DNA of 64,000 nucleotides. Origin: Lentinus brumalis (taxonomy: Eukaryota; Basidiomycota; Agaricomycetes; Polyporales; Polyporaceae). The stretch's first letter is position 1; every line of letters starts with the position of its first letter. Shown one piece after another: positions 43,137 to 54,748 of this stretch. Under the pieces are notes generated by a model, which had not been told where the DNA came from, searched no databases, and saw only the letters and a list, made by a program, of their open reading frames with translations. A program made the position numbers and the translations under genes. The stretch covers positions 124,001-188,000 of the forward strand of contig MARA01000051.1 of the NCBI GenBank assembly GCA_001792895.1, written 5' to 3'.

Positions 43137-44935
43137 CTACAGCTTCGGTACCGCTGGTAATCTGGCTTTGTCGGCTGACAAAATCACACTGCCAGCGACA
43201 GTGCCTAGTCGTCTACGATACTCGCTGAAGGCTGCGTCATCTAGCCCGAACCATTCCTGAAACGTCGAGTCGAAGCCGTTATTCAGGAGCAAGTAGGAGA
43301 ACGTGACGCATCCAAGCGCAAGCCCTGCCGGGTTCCGCAGGACTCCAACGCAAACACCAAGACATCCAACTCGCTACGCTGAGGATTGCGGGAGCCGAGC
43401 TCCAGTCTCCTCAGCCTGAGCAAGAGATCCGAGTCGATTCTTTGAACTACATTGAGAAAGGCCGCCTGGTGCAATGCATGCACCCTGAGGTCGCGCAAGT
43501 GCCGAAACGTCTTCATCATCCAGAGAATATTCTTTTCAGAGAGGTGAGAAGAGGACATGAAGCATCGCACAGTGAAGACGGTGACGATGGACGACTCGAA
43601 GACAGCAGCCAGATGAGGGACAATTACGCGTGTGACGTGCAAGCCGGGGCGCTGCGCCGCCGTCTGCGACACGGATATGCATAACCGCTCTATGCCCTGC
43701 ACTAAGCCACGAAGATGGCAGACTGGACCTCTGCCAGTGGGGATCTCGGTGTGCTTATAAGACCCGATGCGTAACTCGGCTTCGTCGATAGAAGACAGCA
43801 TGGGCAGACAGGATAGATTGGACGGGAGCGTTTTGCTGAGGCGGTGCCTGTCCATCTGCGCTTCATAACGAAGGCGGGTCGTTGCGGGAATGGAGATGGA
43901 CTTGAGGAGCTTCTGGACGATCGGTGCTTTGTCGACGATGGTGAGTGCACGCAGACTCGGCATGCGCATAACATCCAGTGTCCCGACTTCATCTGGTCCG
44001 AGCCAGGAAACTGGAAGACAATCAGCGAACCTGAGAGTTTCCAGCCGAGCGCATCGCTGCATGATATCCAATACGTCCTGATCCGCGTCCATCCTGCAGC
44101 ACGCGCCGAATGCCCTGCGATATGGGTGGATGGCGCAGATGAAGGAGGCCGACGATCCCATGGATAACTTTTGGATGGCCGGGCTCAACAAACGACGCGC
44201 TATCAAGGGGCAGTTCGTCTCGAGTGTATGGAGGCGAGGGAATTGGGAGGGTGAGATAGGAGGGATTGTGATCCTGTGGATACCGAGTTCCTCGTACCAG
44301 AGTGACAGAGTGTCGAGGCAAGGGAGAGACATGCAGCTGAGTGAATTGAGGCTGTCGCTGTGGACGATGACGATGCACAGAGACGATAGGCGAGACAGGT
44401 CACCGACGATCCGGCCTTCGCTCACATCCGCTAAACAGGAACTGGGGAGGGCGATCCCAAAGCTGAGGGGCGACGAGTTCCACACAATGTCAGAGATGAT
44501 TATCTCATGGCGCACGTCGCTCAAGACGATTGGTCCGCTGACGTCGGGATCCAACAGCCTCACCCAGAACTCCGAGGTGCTGCGCAGCAGGGAACGCCAC
44601 AAGCGACATACGTGAGCGATCCTGATATGCTGGCGGTCATCTGGCTCGATGCAGCGAAAGACGTGCATGAGGACCTCGGGAGGTAGTGTCGAGTTGATCG
44701 TCGCTGCAGCATTGCGGATGGAGCGCAGCTCCCGGAGGCATATGTTCAGTTCCTCGATCTTGGCACGGTACTCCTCGATCTTGGCACGGCACTCCTCGAT
44801 CTTGGCACGGCACTCCTCCTCGACCATGGTGGCCAGCTCGGGGACTTGAGTAGGAATCAAGCCGTTGAAGCGGGCACGGAGTTCATGTTGAATAGTCGGC
44901 GCCTCGTCCTGATGAGCACCAGTGCGCGAGTCCAT
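43137..44935 (-). pseudogene. F-box/leucine-rich-like protein, copy B, C-terminal frameshift
   Basis: Tandem paralog of copy A. ATG 44935 starts MDSRTGAHQDEAP. Three heptad-type repeats of EE(C/Y)RAKI precede the intact F-box TLPPEVLMHVFRCIEPDDRQ and CRLWRSLLR. Leucine-rich-like strands follow (LRALTIVDKAPIVQ, FRHLRDLRVHALHQ). Copy A continues LRLDAFSYLYLNDG to its C-terminus. Here the frame reads LRLDASRSPTCS and stops at 43283. The homologous tail (YLLLNNGFDSTFQEWFGLDD, ending LPAVPKL) is in another frame down to a stop at 43137. Alignment places a five-base insertion (43312-43316) as the cause. The loss is about 50 residues, so the shortened protein might still fold. Confidence 0.75.
44751..44819. 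repeat. 21-bp coding tandem repeat (heptad repeat)
   Basis: Three copies of TCCTCGATCTTGGCACGG(T/C)AC, present once or not at all in paralog copy A. Each unit encodes exactly seven residues, EE(C/Y)RAKI on the minus strand, so it adds whole coiled-coil heptads. Confidence 0.85.
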
Positions 44936-45400
44936 CCTGCGACTTATAAGTTCAGCGTACCATCCCAAGCAGCACTGAGTCAAGCACTGAGTCACGTACA
45001 TCGGGAGGGGCTTTTCCTCCTCGAAGAGGGTGATGGGTGCGATGGAGGAGGTCGTTATAATCGTGAGAAAGTCGCCAAAAGCATGTTGATCAGAACTTCG
45101 CCTGGAGGCTCCCGTGGGGCTTCGTTCCGTCCACTTTCCTCCGTCGCTCGATTGATCGCTCGAAGTCATCAGTCGGTCGATGAACAATCGCATCGTAAGC
45201 GTTGAACACGCTCCAGTTCTCATCACGCCTATTTCCCAGCGCCGCCCGTACGTTGGCTTCTAGCTCGCGTGCAGTCTGGAATCGGTGCATGACATTAGTA
45301 GATTATAATGTTCCCGAAATTAGCGAATCAGTCAAGTATAATGTCCCACTAAAATGCAGAGTCCAAAATGATTCCCATCCCAAAGTCCGAACACATTCCT
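44936..45400. other. intergenic, no gene seen
   Basis: The open frame of copy B extends upstream of its ATG to about 45226, but this part lacks conserved sequence and is probably promoter. Confidence 0.45.
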
Positions 45401-47452
45401 TCACGAGCGCTTCGCTCCAGTGTGGATAGCGATCGCGCCCCGCTGAGGGACTGTTGCTTTGAACGAGCCACCCTTGACCGTGAACCTGACGCGCACAGTC
45501 AGTATACTTTGGCCTCAGACGAATGATGTGAGGGACTCACGTCGTGCCGCTGCACTGTCCGTTCGACAGCTGGCCCTTGATCACGTCGCAGTACGTGCCG
45601 TCTGGCAGGGACGTCGTGAACGTTGCAGTCCATGCCGAGTCCTCGTTGTTGATCGCAACGAACCCGAGAGAACCTACAGACCCGAGCGCACGTGTTAGCA
45701 CTCGCAGCGAACGCGGTGTACGACCGAAATGGCACTCACCGCGACCGAACGCGATCCTCTGCGAGTCAGGAGCGACCCAGTTGGTCAGGGGCGCGCTGCC
45801 GACAGTGTTCCGGAACTTGACCATGCCGACGATCTCTTGCCAGCGGTGCTGGCAGATGAACCCGCTGCCTTGGTTGCAGTTGCCGGCCCCGCCGTTCGGG
45901 GGGCCTGCGTCGGCGTTCGAGAAGCTGTAGCTGGAAAGCACGGTCGGCGTGCCATAGGGGTGCGCGAGAGAGAAGATGGAAGCGAGAGTGTAGATGTTGG
46001 AAGGCGAGTTGGTCGTGAGCGTCCCCGAGTTCTGTTTCAGCTGTCAGCGACACGTCCCGTAAAAAGAGAAGCTGGGAGGCGTGTCACGTACCCTCTCCGA
46101 GTCATGGTTCGCGACGAAGACATTCGCCTGAGAGCCGGGCACCCAGCCTGCAACGCAAGTCAGATATAGTGCCTTGGTGAGCAGCGCGGAAAAGTACGCT
46201 ACCTCGGTTGTCGAGATCCTTCAGGTCCGAAAGCTTTGACTTGCCTGTGAAGGCGTCCCGGAGGGCATCCATGAAGCGGAACCTATGTAATATGTTAGGA
46301 AGCTACGGCAGAAGGTGATATCGACCGCCAACGTACTCCTGCACGTCACCTACGAGTGTGACGTCAGCAACGTCGGAAACGCGGCAACAAGGTTCTGCGC
46401 ACCAGTCTGGGTGTACTGATTCGGGGTCACAGGTTGACCGCCGCCATAGACGACCTCTTGTGTGATGTACAGCGACTTGCCGTTCGTGTTCAGGCGTGAG
46501 AGGATGTTGGAGATGTCGGCCACCGGCATGTCTGCACGAGTCTCGTGAGCTTAAGGTTGCTCGGAAGGTCAGTCATGGGTGTCTGCTCACGCTTCGCTGC
46601 ATCAAGTCGGAGACCGTCGACGCCCAAGCTGAGCAGGTCGTTGCCATACTGAGCCAGCCGGCTTCGCACATACTCCGTCTCAGTCGCGAGGCTAGACAGC
46701 GAGAAGAGCTTCAATTAGCCATACGGTCATCGCGTGCAGAGGATGGGACTGCGTACTCAGCGAGACCTGCAAGTTCACACGTCTGAATCTCATTGGCGTC
46801 GTTCCAGTTGTTGATGCCGTGACGGCAGTTATGGAAGTCCTGGTTCTGATAGATGCCGGGATAGTTGTACTTCGTGAACGAGGAGCCGGCGTTGCCCGAA
46901 CCGGAGTCGAGACCAGCCATATGGTTCCAGATGGTGTCTGAGAGATACCGATGCGCATGAGATCGGACGCCCAACAGGGAGAATATCAGAGAGACTCACC
47001 GACGATGACGCTGACACCGGCATTGTGGCAAGCATTGACCATGTTCTGGAATTGCTGACGGTTGCCATGCTTGGACGTGAGCTGGTACGACACGGCCTGG
47101 TAGTCGGTCCACCACTGGTCCCCGCTGATGCTCTCTTGAGGCGGGTTCACTGAGGTTCACGGTCGGTGAGCTCGGAGCCCGGACGCGCCACAGCCGAGAA
47201 TATGTGCCTGGCCAACGTACCTTGGACGAAACCGTACCCAGCAGGCCCGATGAAGTTCTGGCACTCTGCAGCGACGCTGTCCCAATTCCACTCGAACATC
47301 TCGATGATGACGGGCTTGCTGCTGTTCACCACACGTCCCAAGGGGCGAGCCTTTGCTGCTTTGCTGGGGCCGTGGCTGTGCTCTGCCATGACCGGGGAGG
47401 AGAGCGCCGTGGCGACGGCGACGAAGAGAGCGAGCTTCGACCAGGTAGACAT
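45401..47452 (-). CDS. secreted alpha-amylase (GH13)
   Basis: Starch-degrading endo-acting glycoside hydrolase. ATG 47452 starts a signal peptide ([20 protein letters not shown]). The barrel opens [20 protein letters not shown]. Conserved region I is [10 protein letters not shown], formed across an intron near 46940-47000. Region II is [11 protein letters not shown], with the nucleophile Asp, also formed across an intron. Region III is [11 protein letters not shown] with the acid/base Glu. Region IV is [10 protein letters not shown] with the third catalytic Asp. The C-terminal beta domain includes [17 protein letters not shown] and [11 protein letters not shown] and ends [11 protein letters not shown] at 45401. 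About eight introns, all with acceptable GT-AG borders; one joins YTQTG to DVQEFRF. All catalytic residues are intact. No starch-binding domain is present. Secretion for polysaccharide feeding is the expected role. Confidence 0.92.
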
Positions 47453-48516
47453 TGGAAAGGAGTGGGGGTGCAAACGAATGTGGGGAGGGACGGACGGAGG
47501 TAACCTGGGGAGACCACGTCCAGCCAGGCGGCTTTTGTAGCCGTCGCCGCGTGCGCCAGAATGAATGAATTGACGCGGGTAAGCTATTAAGTCTGGGCCC
47601 GGCCGCATTGAAATCTGAGTATATAATACTCGCGGAAGACTGCCATGGTGATGGCGTCCTTTGCCAGGTATTTATTGTGTCGAAAAGGAAGGTGTGCTTA
47701 CAGAGGCTTGCAGGAAGGTCGGTGATCATTAATCACGTCCACACGGGCGGAAACTCCCAGCGTACTTCATGGCGACCAACCTCTCGTGTAGATACAACTG
47801 AAACATGTTCCTTGCCACCAGCTTGGGCAGGCGCGACATCCTGCCGGGATGTTTGATGATGATGGTGGTAAAAGGACAAGCTTGGAGTGCAGCTGGCCAG
47901 AAGCTGCGCAGGCGGAGAGATTAGATAAGATTGACCATTTGCGGGCGAGACTACTGTAGATCGACCAGATCATCCAAACTCAGGTCCGCTCCATCGAAGT
48001 CCTCTCGAACTCACACTGCAAAGAAAGCATCCTTTCCGGAGTTAGCTAAGGCATAGGAATTGTATCGAAGGTAAGAATTTCGTTATATCTCAAAGTCTGC
48101 AGGTAACTCCCTAACTCCTCCCATGAAAGGTGTACGAACGAGGCTGTTCAAATAGCTTACCGTCTCGGGAAGGTAAATGTTTCTACCAGGGGAATGTTAG
48201 CGACGCTACGATTTCAGCCGTGCGGAAAGGATGCGTTTGTTGCAGTGTCACCAACGTCTCGTTCTGAATTGAACCACGTAGTAGCTCCATCGTCACGAGA
48301 TTTAGACGGTGTGCACGAGGTAAGATGGTACGTTCCGTCAACTTTGAGCGAGTATAGACAGTAAGTACCACTTACCACGCTCGAAAGTTCATGTGAGAGC
48401 TTCAACTAGGGTTCGAGACGTCGTGGCATTGAACTACATGCACTCTGGCAACGCCGAGCTTACTCCCTCCCTGGCGGGCTGAGACGTACAACTATCGCCA
48501 CCGCTCGAGCACCAGG
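47453..48516. other. intergenic, no gene seen
   Basis: Divergent promoter space of the amylase and the alpha/beta hydrolase. A TATATAATA sequence at 47619-47627 might serve the amylase. Nothing else recognisable; the first coding exon of the hydrolase may begin slightly upstream of 48517. Confidence 0.5.
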
Positions 48517-49768
48517 ATGATCTCTACAGCCTTGCGCGCATGCCTCGACTCTGGCGCACCCCCTGGTAGCACAAATTATACGACAATTGTGGTCATACAT
48601 GGGTTGATCTGGCACGGTGGTGAGCGTCCACGTTGCTGATAATCACTCCATAGCCTAACATTCTCATGAACACAGGTAACTTCAAGAAGCTGCTTCCCCT
48701 CGCCGCCGGACACAACGCCCGAGTCATCGCCCTCAATCGGCGCGACTACCCAGGATCCGAACCCTATTCCGATGACGAGCGTGTTCTCATAACCCGTCTT
48801 ACAACCGCATCTCCCGACTCGCCCTCGGCCAAAGCAGAAGCCCGGGAGTTCATGCGCGAACGCGCGCGAGAGGTGTTCGACTATCTAGTCGACCTCGTAG
48901 AGCGCGAACGCATCCCGCCTGCCCAGGGAGCCGGCGTGGATGCTAAGGGCGGGATCGTGCTCGCCGGGTGGTCGTTGGGCGCGATCTGGGCACTGGCCTT
49001 CCTCGCCCATGCACGGTATTTCCCTTCGCCAGCGGTAGACCTGTGCAAGTACGTGCGCCGAATCATCTCACACGGTGCGTATCGACCGCATGCGTTCTCA
49101 TCTTGAAGTTGACATAATAATCAGATTGTGCGTTCGGATTCCTCATGTACACGCCCCCGCCGCAGACCTACCATCCTCTGTGGGACAGCTCCGTGCCTCC
49201 TGAAGAGCGCATCAAGCGCTTTCACGACTGGGCCGCGGCGTACTTCCCTCATGGAGACCCAATTGAAGGCGACACACTCGTTCTACGTGACACTCCGGAC
49301 GGTCCTTCGTCGCTGAAGAACATGACCTCTCAGGAGCAAGAGGAATCTACGCACGAGTCCCCGGGACAGATACCCGACGGCAGCGACACCCTAACGGCGA
49401 AGATGTGCGCAGCACACGGGCTGTACAAGGAGCTGAAGGACGCGGGGTTTTATCCGACCGCCGCCGCGGGTGTAGGCCGAGCGCGCGACCCCTGGCGAGG
49501 CGTGGAACTGAGAGTAGTATGGTGCGATCAGTCTCTGTGGGGCATAGCCTGGGTAGTCAAGGGTATGGCTGCGGAGCTTGAGGAGGCGAAGCAGACTGGG
49601 GTGAATACAAGGAGGGTGTCTCTTGTGCGCCTGCGAGGGGGCAATCACTTCGTGAGTACGATCGCAACCTTCGGGGCCTCGCTGAGAACTTGATCATACT
49701 GTCAGGTGCATTGGGATTTTCCAGAGAAAGTACTGCGCAGCTTCCTCGCAAACGACGGAGAGAACTGA
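48517..49768 (+). CDS. alpha/beta hydrolase
   Basis: Four exons (48517-48619, 48676-49074, 49125-49651, 49706-49768) give 363 residues. Exon 1 has the strand and oxyanion motif TTIVVIHGLIWHGG, spliced to NFKKLLPLAAGHNARVIALN and RRDYPGS. The nucleophile elbow is LAGWSLGAIWAL (GxSxG). The last two exons join RGGNHF to VHWDFPEKVL, placing the catalytic His region across an intron; the acidic residue is not identified with certainty. It is a serine hydrolase of unknown substrate, typical of basidiomycetes, with no signal peptide. The reading stays open upstream of ATG 48517 (for example ETYNYRHRSSTR), so the true start could lie further 5' in another exon. Confidence 0.82.
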
Positions 49769-50081
49769 GTGCAGTAAGTACATGCCGATACCGATTGACG
49801 TTACTTACTCAATGTCGCGTTGTCCTATGTCTCTTAACCTCCTAGCGATTATTCTTGAGGTCAAAGAAGGCCATTGAATCATGCATACTTGCTCTCGAAG
49901 CTCAGACCCTGACATTACTTACTAGATACTTAGCCCGAGTGTGTACCAAGTATTACTTAAGTACTAGCCACGAAGTCCAGACACGACAGTGACATAAAAG
50001 TGGCTTACAAGTCGCTGAGCCTGGGCGCTTGTGCTTTTTGGCTCTTAACCTCGACCGTCGACATCTTTCCCATTATCCACC
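49769..50081. other. intergenic; left boundary of the duplicated block
   Basis: No gene seen. Similarity to the second copy of the duplication begins at about 50010. Confidence 0.5.
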
Positions 50082-50429
50082 ATGGCGAGCCCACCGACAA
50101 AGCAATCGATATTGCATCTATACCACTCGATGCTGCGCACTTCGCAGTCGTTCACCTCGTACAACTTCAGGCACTATTTTGTCCGGAGGACGAAGGAGAT
50201 GTTCCGTGATATTCAGGTATGTCAGATTTTCATCGCAATGCGCAACCTCGAGCACTGCTGACGATTTGGGCAGAAGGAGACTGATGAGGCTAAGCTGGCC
50301 GCCTTCTACGCAGAGAAGACGAAGGAGCTTGCCGTGCTGAAGCGCAGCGCGATCGTGAACCAGTTGTATGGCGGGTGGAAGCTGGTTGTGGAGGATCAGA
50401 AGCCGGCGAGGGAGCGGTCGGATTCATAG
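50082..50429 (+). CDS. ISD11: ISD11/LYRM4-like Fe-S cluster assembly factor, copy 1
   Basis: Small LYR-motif protein that stabilises the mitochondrial cysteine desulfurase Nfs1 and is needed for Fe-S cluster assembly in the matrix. Two exons (50082-50216, 50274-50429) give 96 residues. The N-terminus reads QSILHLYHSMLRTSQSFTSY followed by NFRHYFVRRTKEMF. The LYH tripeptide stands where the family has LYR, and the YNFR and RR positions are kept. The second exon encodes the conserved helical tail LAAFYAEKTKEL and NQLYGGWKLVVE. ISD11 is usually a single essential gene. A second copy with one residue changed (Met to Val in TKE(M/V)FRDIQ) lies at 60747. Confidence 0.88.
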
Positions 50430-51823
50430 GATTCGCAGGTGAGTACACGTCGTTCGTGCCACATATATCTGCACGGCCGACGTGGGCTCGATGCAGTATC
50501 AGAGTAGGACCGCAATACCATCACTTCAAATCTCATCCCGATTCACATCTCACTTGTGCAATGAGAAGGGTGCTACATGAAGCCAAGTACGAAAGCGTCC
50601 CAGCGACGAGGAGCTTTGTCGGGCGGACTGTCCAGCAGACAATTCGCTGGATAACCAGGACGCAGCGACAAGAGATGTTCAAGGCTCTCACGTCGTGTCC
50701 TGCGCGATCTTTCTGTGAGTGATTGCGCCTCCTCGCAGCCTTGATGGTGGCCGCCTGCCACCATGCGGGCCCGACGCTGTGATCGCTGCTGTGACCCGAC
50801 GTGCCGCTCGCTTTCTCGCCAGTGCATACGGCCCGCTGGTCTGTGTCAGCCGTGAACCTTCTCGAGCTCAGCCACGTAGTACGTACTACTATCACGCACT
50901 GTGCTCGACGGGGACCATGGCGTCTGATGTTGGCCAGAGACCACTGGCCAAAATGGGCAGCGAGAGAGCGACACAAACGTCCTGGACGACGCGATGCGTC
51001 ACAGGTCCTGAGGCGTTACACTCCTCGTGAGGTGTCAGCGCTGACGGACTGTCCGCTGGACATATGCCTTGGTGGATCTGACTTCGTGCGAAATCCGGAT
51101 TGCATCCGTTCACGCCACTGTGTGCGGCGAGCATACGACAATGTCGCGAGGTCGGTCTTGTGGACGCGGCCTGGTCTTCTCCAGTGAGCCGCCATGCATA
51201 GCGAAACACGGAGGATCTTATGCTACTAGTGTGCAAGTTGTGGGACGCTTACCTGTGGTCATATCGCACGACTCTCGATTACCTTCGTCCGCACCTCCTC
51301 GCCTCCGCAATTTTCAGCAGGTGCGTATCGTCTCACAAGATGATCAGTTACACCACTCGTTCTCCCCGCCCGAACACACTCGGAGTGCATGTGGGAGGTA
51401 TGCAGAACAGTGGCCATGCCGCCCGAGGTGCGTTATTTACGTTCATGAACCCGCCCTACCCCGCCCGAGATGCATCGACCGCGCGGGCGTCCACGATGAT
51501 CCGCACTGTGTCTCGGTCGCCCGAGTGGCTCAGCAAGGAGAATATCAAACGGCGGGGCCTTCGGAAGCGGTCTGTGGGTGCTGGTCCCCGCCCGGCCGCC
51601 AGACGTACGTGCTGAGCTGCTCTCCCCTCCCTCTGCCCTGCTCATAATCCCCACTTCTAGTTCCGTGAGGTGGACGCGAATGTCGGCGTGTATCAGGTCG
51701 TGGAGAAACTGTGTAGGCTCGCCAGGATATAAGTACCAGAGGCCGGGGCGATCGCTGTTCTCTACTACCGACAACACAGTGTCTCATCCCGCTCATCGCT
51801 CAACCTCGCTCAAGCTGCCCAAT
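50430..51823. other. duplicated spacer with an exon-like pair, no confident gene
   Basis: Two segments stay codon-compatible between the duplicates: one ending VLVPARPPD at about 51604, and one after an acceptor near 51660 reading (V/F)REVDANV(A/G)V. They look like exons of an unrecognised gene that may lie between ISD11 and the AKR gene. A copy-1-specific segment (about 50588-51090) has no recognised content. Confidence 0.4.
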
Positions 51824-53712
51824 ATGCCTCAGAAGATGGAATACGGTACGCGCATAGGTCAGGCTGTCTCCTCAAACACCGACAACTGACCTCTTGTCTT
51901 TCCTCCAGTTCGCCTCGGCAATTCCGGCCTGAAGGTGTCGAAGATCATCCTCGGCTGCATGTCCTACGGCGACCCGAACTGGGACAAGTGGATCGTCGGC
52001 GAGGAGGAAGCTCTCAAGCACATCAAGTTCGCGTAAGCGCGCCCCAAAAGGCGGAGCTGGTCAGCGTGCTGATATGTGGACAGTTACGACCATGGCGTCA
52101 CGACCTTTGACACGTCCGATGTGCGTACTCGAGTATTACTGTGCAGGTCGCTCATGATCTAACGTCGCTTTGACAGACGTACTCGAACGGCTTTTCTGAG
52201 GTGATACTGGGCAAGGCGATCAAGACGCTGGGCCTTCCTCGCGAGGAACTCGTGATAATGACCAAGGTTCGGATTAAACTGCTGTTTAGTACAGGCGTAC
52301 AAGTACTTACAGACGATGTAGGTGTACTTCCCGGTCGCTTCTGACACCGGTATCCACACCTACTTCCATGACCCTCAAGAGCTCGGTATTATCAACCAGC
52401 TTGGGCTGAGCCGCAAGGTGTGTACCGCCATTGCGAGGCGGCGCGATATGCTAAGCTTGCCGCGCAGCATATCTTCGACGCGGTCAAGGCTAGCCTGAAG
52501 CGCCTTCAGCTTGAATATATCGACGTGCTCCAGTGTAAGCCTGCCGTTCAGAACGTTCTGAAGTCTACTGAGTGCGAGCGTCCTGCAGGCCATCGTTTTG
52601 ACACGGAGACTCCGATCGAGGAGACGGTGCGTATATCTATCGTAGCAGCTGGGATGCAAACACTCATCGATTGTAGATGCACGCGTTGCACGATGTCGTG
52701 AAGGCCGGTTACGTGCGGTACATCGGCATGAGTTCTTGCTATGCCCACCAGTGTACGTGTCATGACATCCGGCCGTCACCTCATGCCCCGCGCTGACGTC
52801 CGCTTCGGCAGTCCACCAGATGCAGAGTACGTTGCCCGTGTATGGGACCATGCTCACCCACTCACATTGACTGCAGACTACGCCATCACTCACAACCTCA
52901 CCCCGTTCATCTCGATGCAGAACCACTACTCGCTTCTCTATCGGGAGGAGGAGCGCGAGATGTTCCCGACCCTCAAGCTCTTCGGTGTTGGCGCCATTCC
53001 GTGGTCGCCGCTCGCCCGCGGACTGCTTACTCGGCCCGTGGACGCCCAGTCTACCAGAGGCAACTCTGACCTGTACGTCTCCTGTCTCTGCCTAGCGCAT
53101 CATGTCCCTTACTCATGATGTCGTCATCTAGCGGCGTCACCGTGTACAAGAACCAGGCGACCGTTGACATCGTGAACCGGTACGGGCTTTCATACCGTCG
53201 CGCAGCCATTGCAGCCACTTATGTATCCGGATGCGCAGCGTCGAGGAAGTCGCGAGAAAGAAGGGTGTCAGCATGGCACAGATCGCTGTCGCTTGGATCG
53301 TCTCGAAGCCGGGCGTCGTCGCTCCTGTCATTGGCGCTACGAAATTGTCCAACCTCGAAGATACGATCGGTGCGTCTCATTTCTCGGCGTCCTAAGCCAC
53401 GTCGTGTAATTGTGTGTCTTTCCAGCGGGTTTGAAGGTGAAGCTGGCCGATGACGAGATCAAGTACCTCGAAGAACCAGCAGTTGCGTACGTAGCGAAAA
53501 TATATTTCGTGCGCGAGACTTCGACGTTCGTGTGCGCTGCGGCGGCGGCGAGTAGCCTCGTGTTGTGGCTACTGGCTATCGGGTCCGCGGGCGGTGCACG
53601 GAGAGAGCCGCTCTGGGCAAGCGAGGGCTACTCTCCAGCGTACGAATCTTTGCCTTACAGCATATCCGGGTGCATATCCGGGGTACAGGTCGCGGAGGAA
53701 GTCGCAAATTGA
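51824..53712 (+). CDS. aldo-keto reductase, copy 1, unusual C-terminus
   Basis: NADPH-dependent aldo-keto reductase of the fungal aryl-alcohol/norsolorinic acid reductase type (TIM barrel). It starts MPQKMEYV joined to [26 protein letters not shown] supplies the catalytic Asp and Tyr, and VIMTKVYFP supplies the Lys. [46 protein letters not shown] and [18 protein letters not shown] follow. AKR proteins normally end a few residues after KYLEEP. Here [13 protein letters not shown] runs on for about 70 more residues with a hydrophobic stretch ([20 protein letters not shown]) before the stop at 53710-53712. Either the true terminal exon is missed or the end was replaced during duplication. At least eight introns, clean borders. 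Confidence 0.85.
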
Positions 53713-54748
53713 TATAATACAATGCGTTCCGCTGCCTGTTCTACGGCACTTGGGAGGGTCGTGTCGAGACCGACCCCGCGCACGCGAAGCAGCGTATGTA
53801 CCTCCTTCCTGTGTCTGCTCTACATAGATGTCTTGTTCATGTGTTACTACAGCGTCCCAGGGGCGGAGAGGGCGGAGATACGCCAGGAGGGAGGGACGAG
53901 GCTCGAGGGGAGGGCGAGCGAGAGGACACAGGTGAGCGCTCCCCGAGAGTACGTTCCTGGCCGGCCTACCTTGACGCGAACACCTGTACGGCATAGCGCT
54001 CTCCCGGACTCTCGGTGCACTGTCAGACAGTGCAATTTAGCCACCGCAGGGCGTCTTCAGGGAGGTTCGCAGGCTCAGCACGCTTTAGTAGGACGTTTCC
54101 CCTCAATATTCTTCCTCAACACTCCGAGCACCTTTCATTCGACGAAAGCGCACGGTTGATACAGCAGGACAAGTACGCTATGCTGACTCCGAGTCGACAG
54201 GATATAACGTAGAACGTTCGTGCTGTGCTGCACAGCATCGGCGCTCTCTTCTCGACCACCACAACTGCGACGCGGACACCAAGAGGAGCTACATACATAC
54301 ATGTCGAGACTCTACAGGTGCCAACGCCTCGGAGTTTGCCAAGCACGGCCCTCGCCCGACTCGATCGAATCCGACTTCAACGTGTCCTCCCGGCCCTCAG
54401 GCTCAATCTCTGGCACGGCCGATCCCGGTTGATGCGGTCGTACGTCGGCATGTCCTTGAGCAGCGGGCTCGCCATGGTGCCTGGTGGGCGACCGACAGAC
54501 GAACGGAGCGGTCTTGATGCCGGCCTTGCTCCTGCCATGAACGCGACACGAACACTGCGTCGTCGTATCGCTGCGCTGCATGCAAGCGACCGCGTCAGTG
54601 TTCGGGACGTCGGAGATTTGGAGGACGAAGCAGTGAGCAAGGCGCGTCGCCCGCAAAACGAGCCGGGAGCCGGCGCTGGAGGACAGCGGAGAGGGACGGA
54701 TCCCGAACTCCGACGGCTTCATCTACACCGCCCGCCCAGGAAGGCTCC
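53713..54748. other. no confident gene
   Basis: Long open frames in both directions overlap here but have no motifs, no consistent splice sites and compositional bias. The region left of 53818 is part of the duplication. Confidence 0.4.

Larger units (their letters stand above)
50009..53818. repeat. segmental duplication, copy 1 (ISD11-AKR block)
   Basis: Direct duplicate of 60673-64000. The spacing between equivalent positions is 10,665 bp at ISD11 and 10,184 bp at the end of the AKR gene. An extra segment of roughly 500 bp in copy 1 (about 50588-51090) accounts for the difference. The similarity runs to the window end in copy 2, so the right boundary is not visible. Confidence 0.92.
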
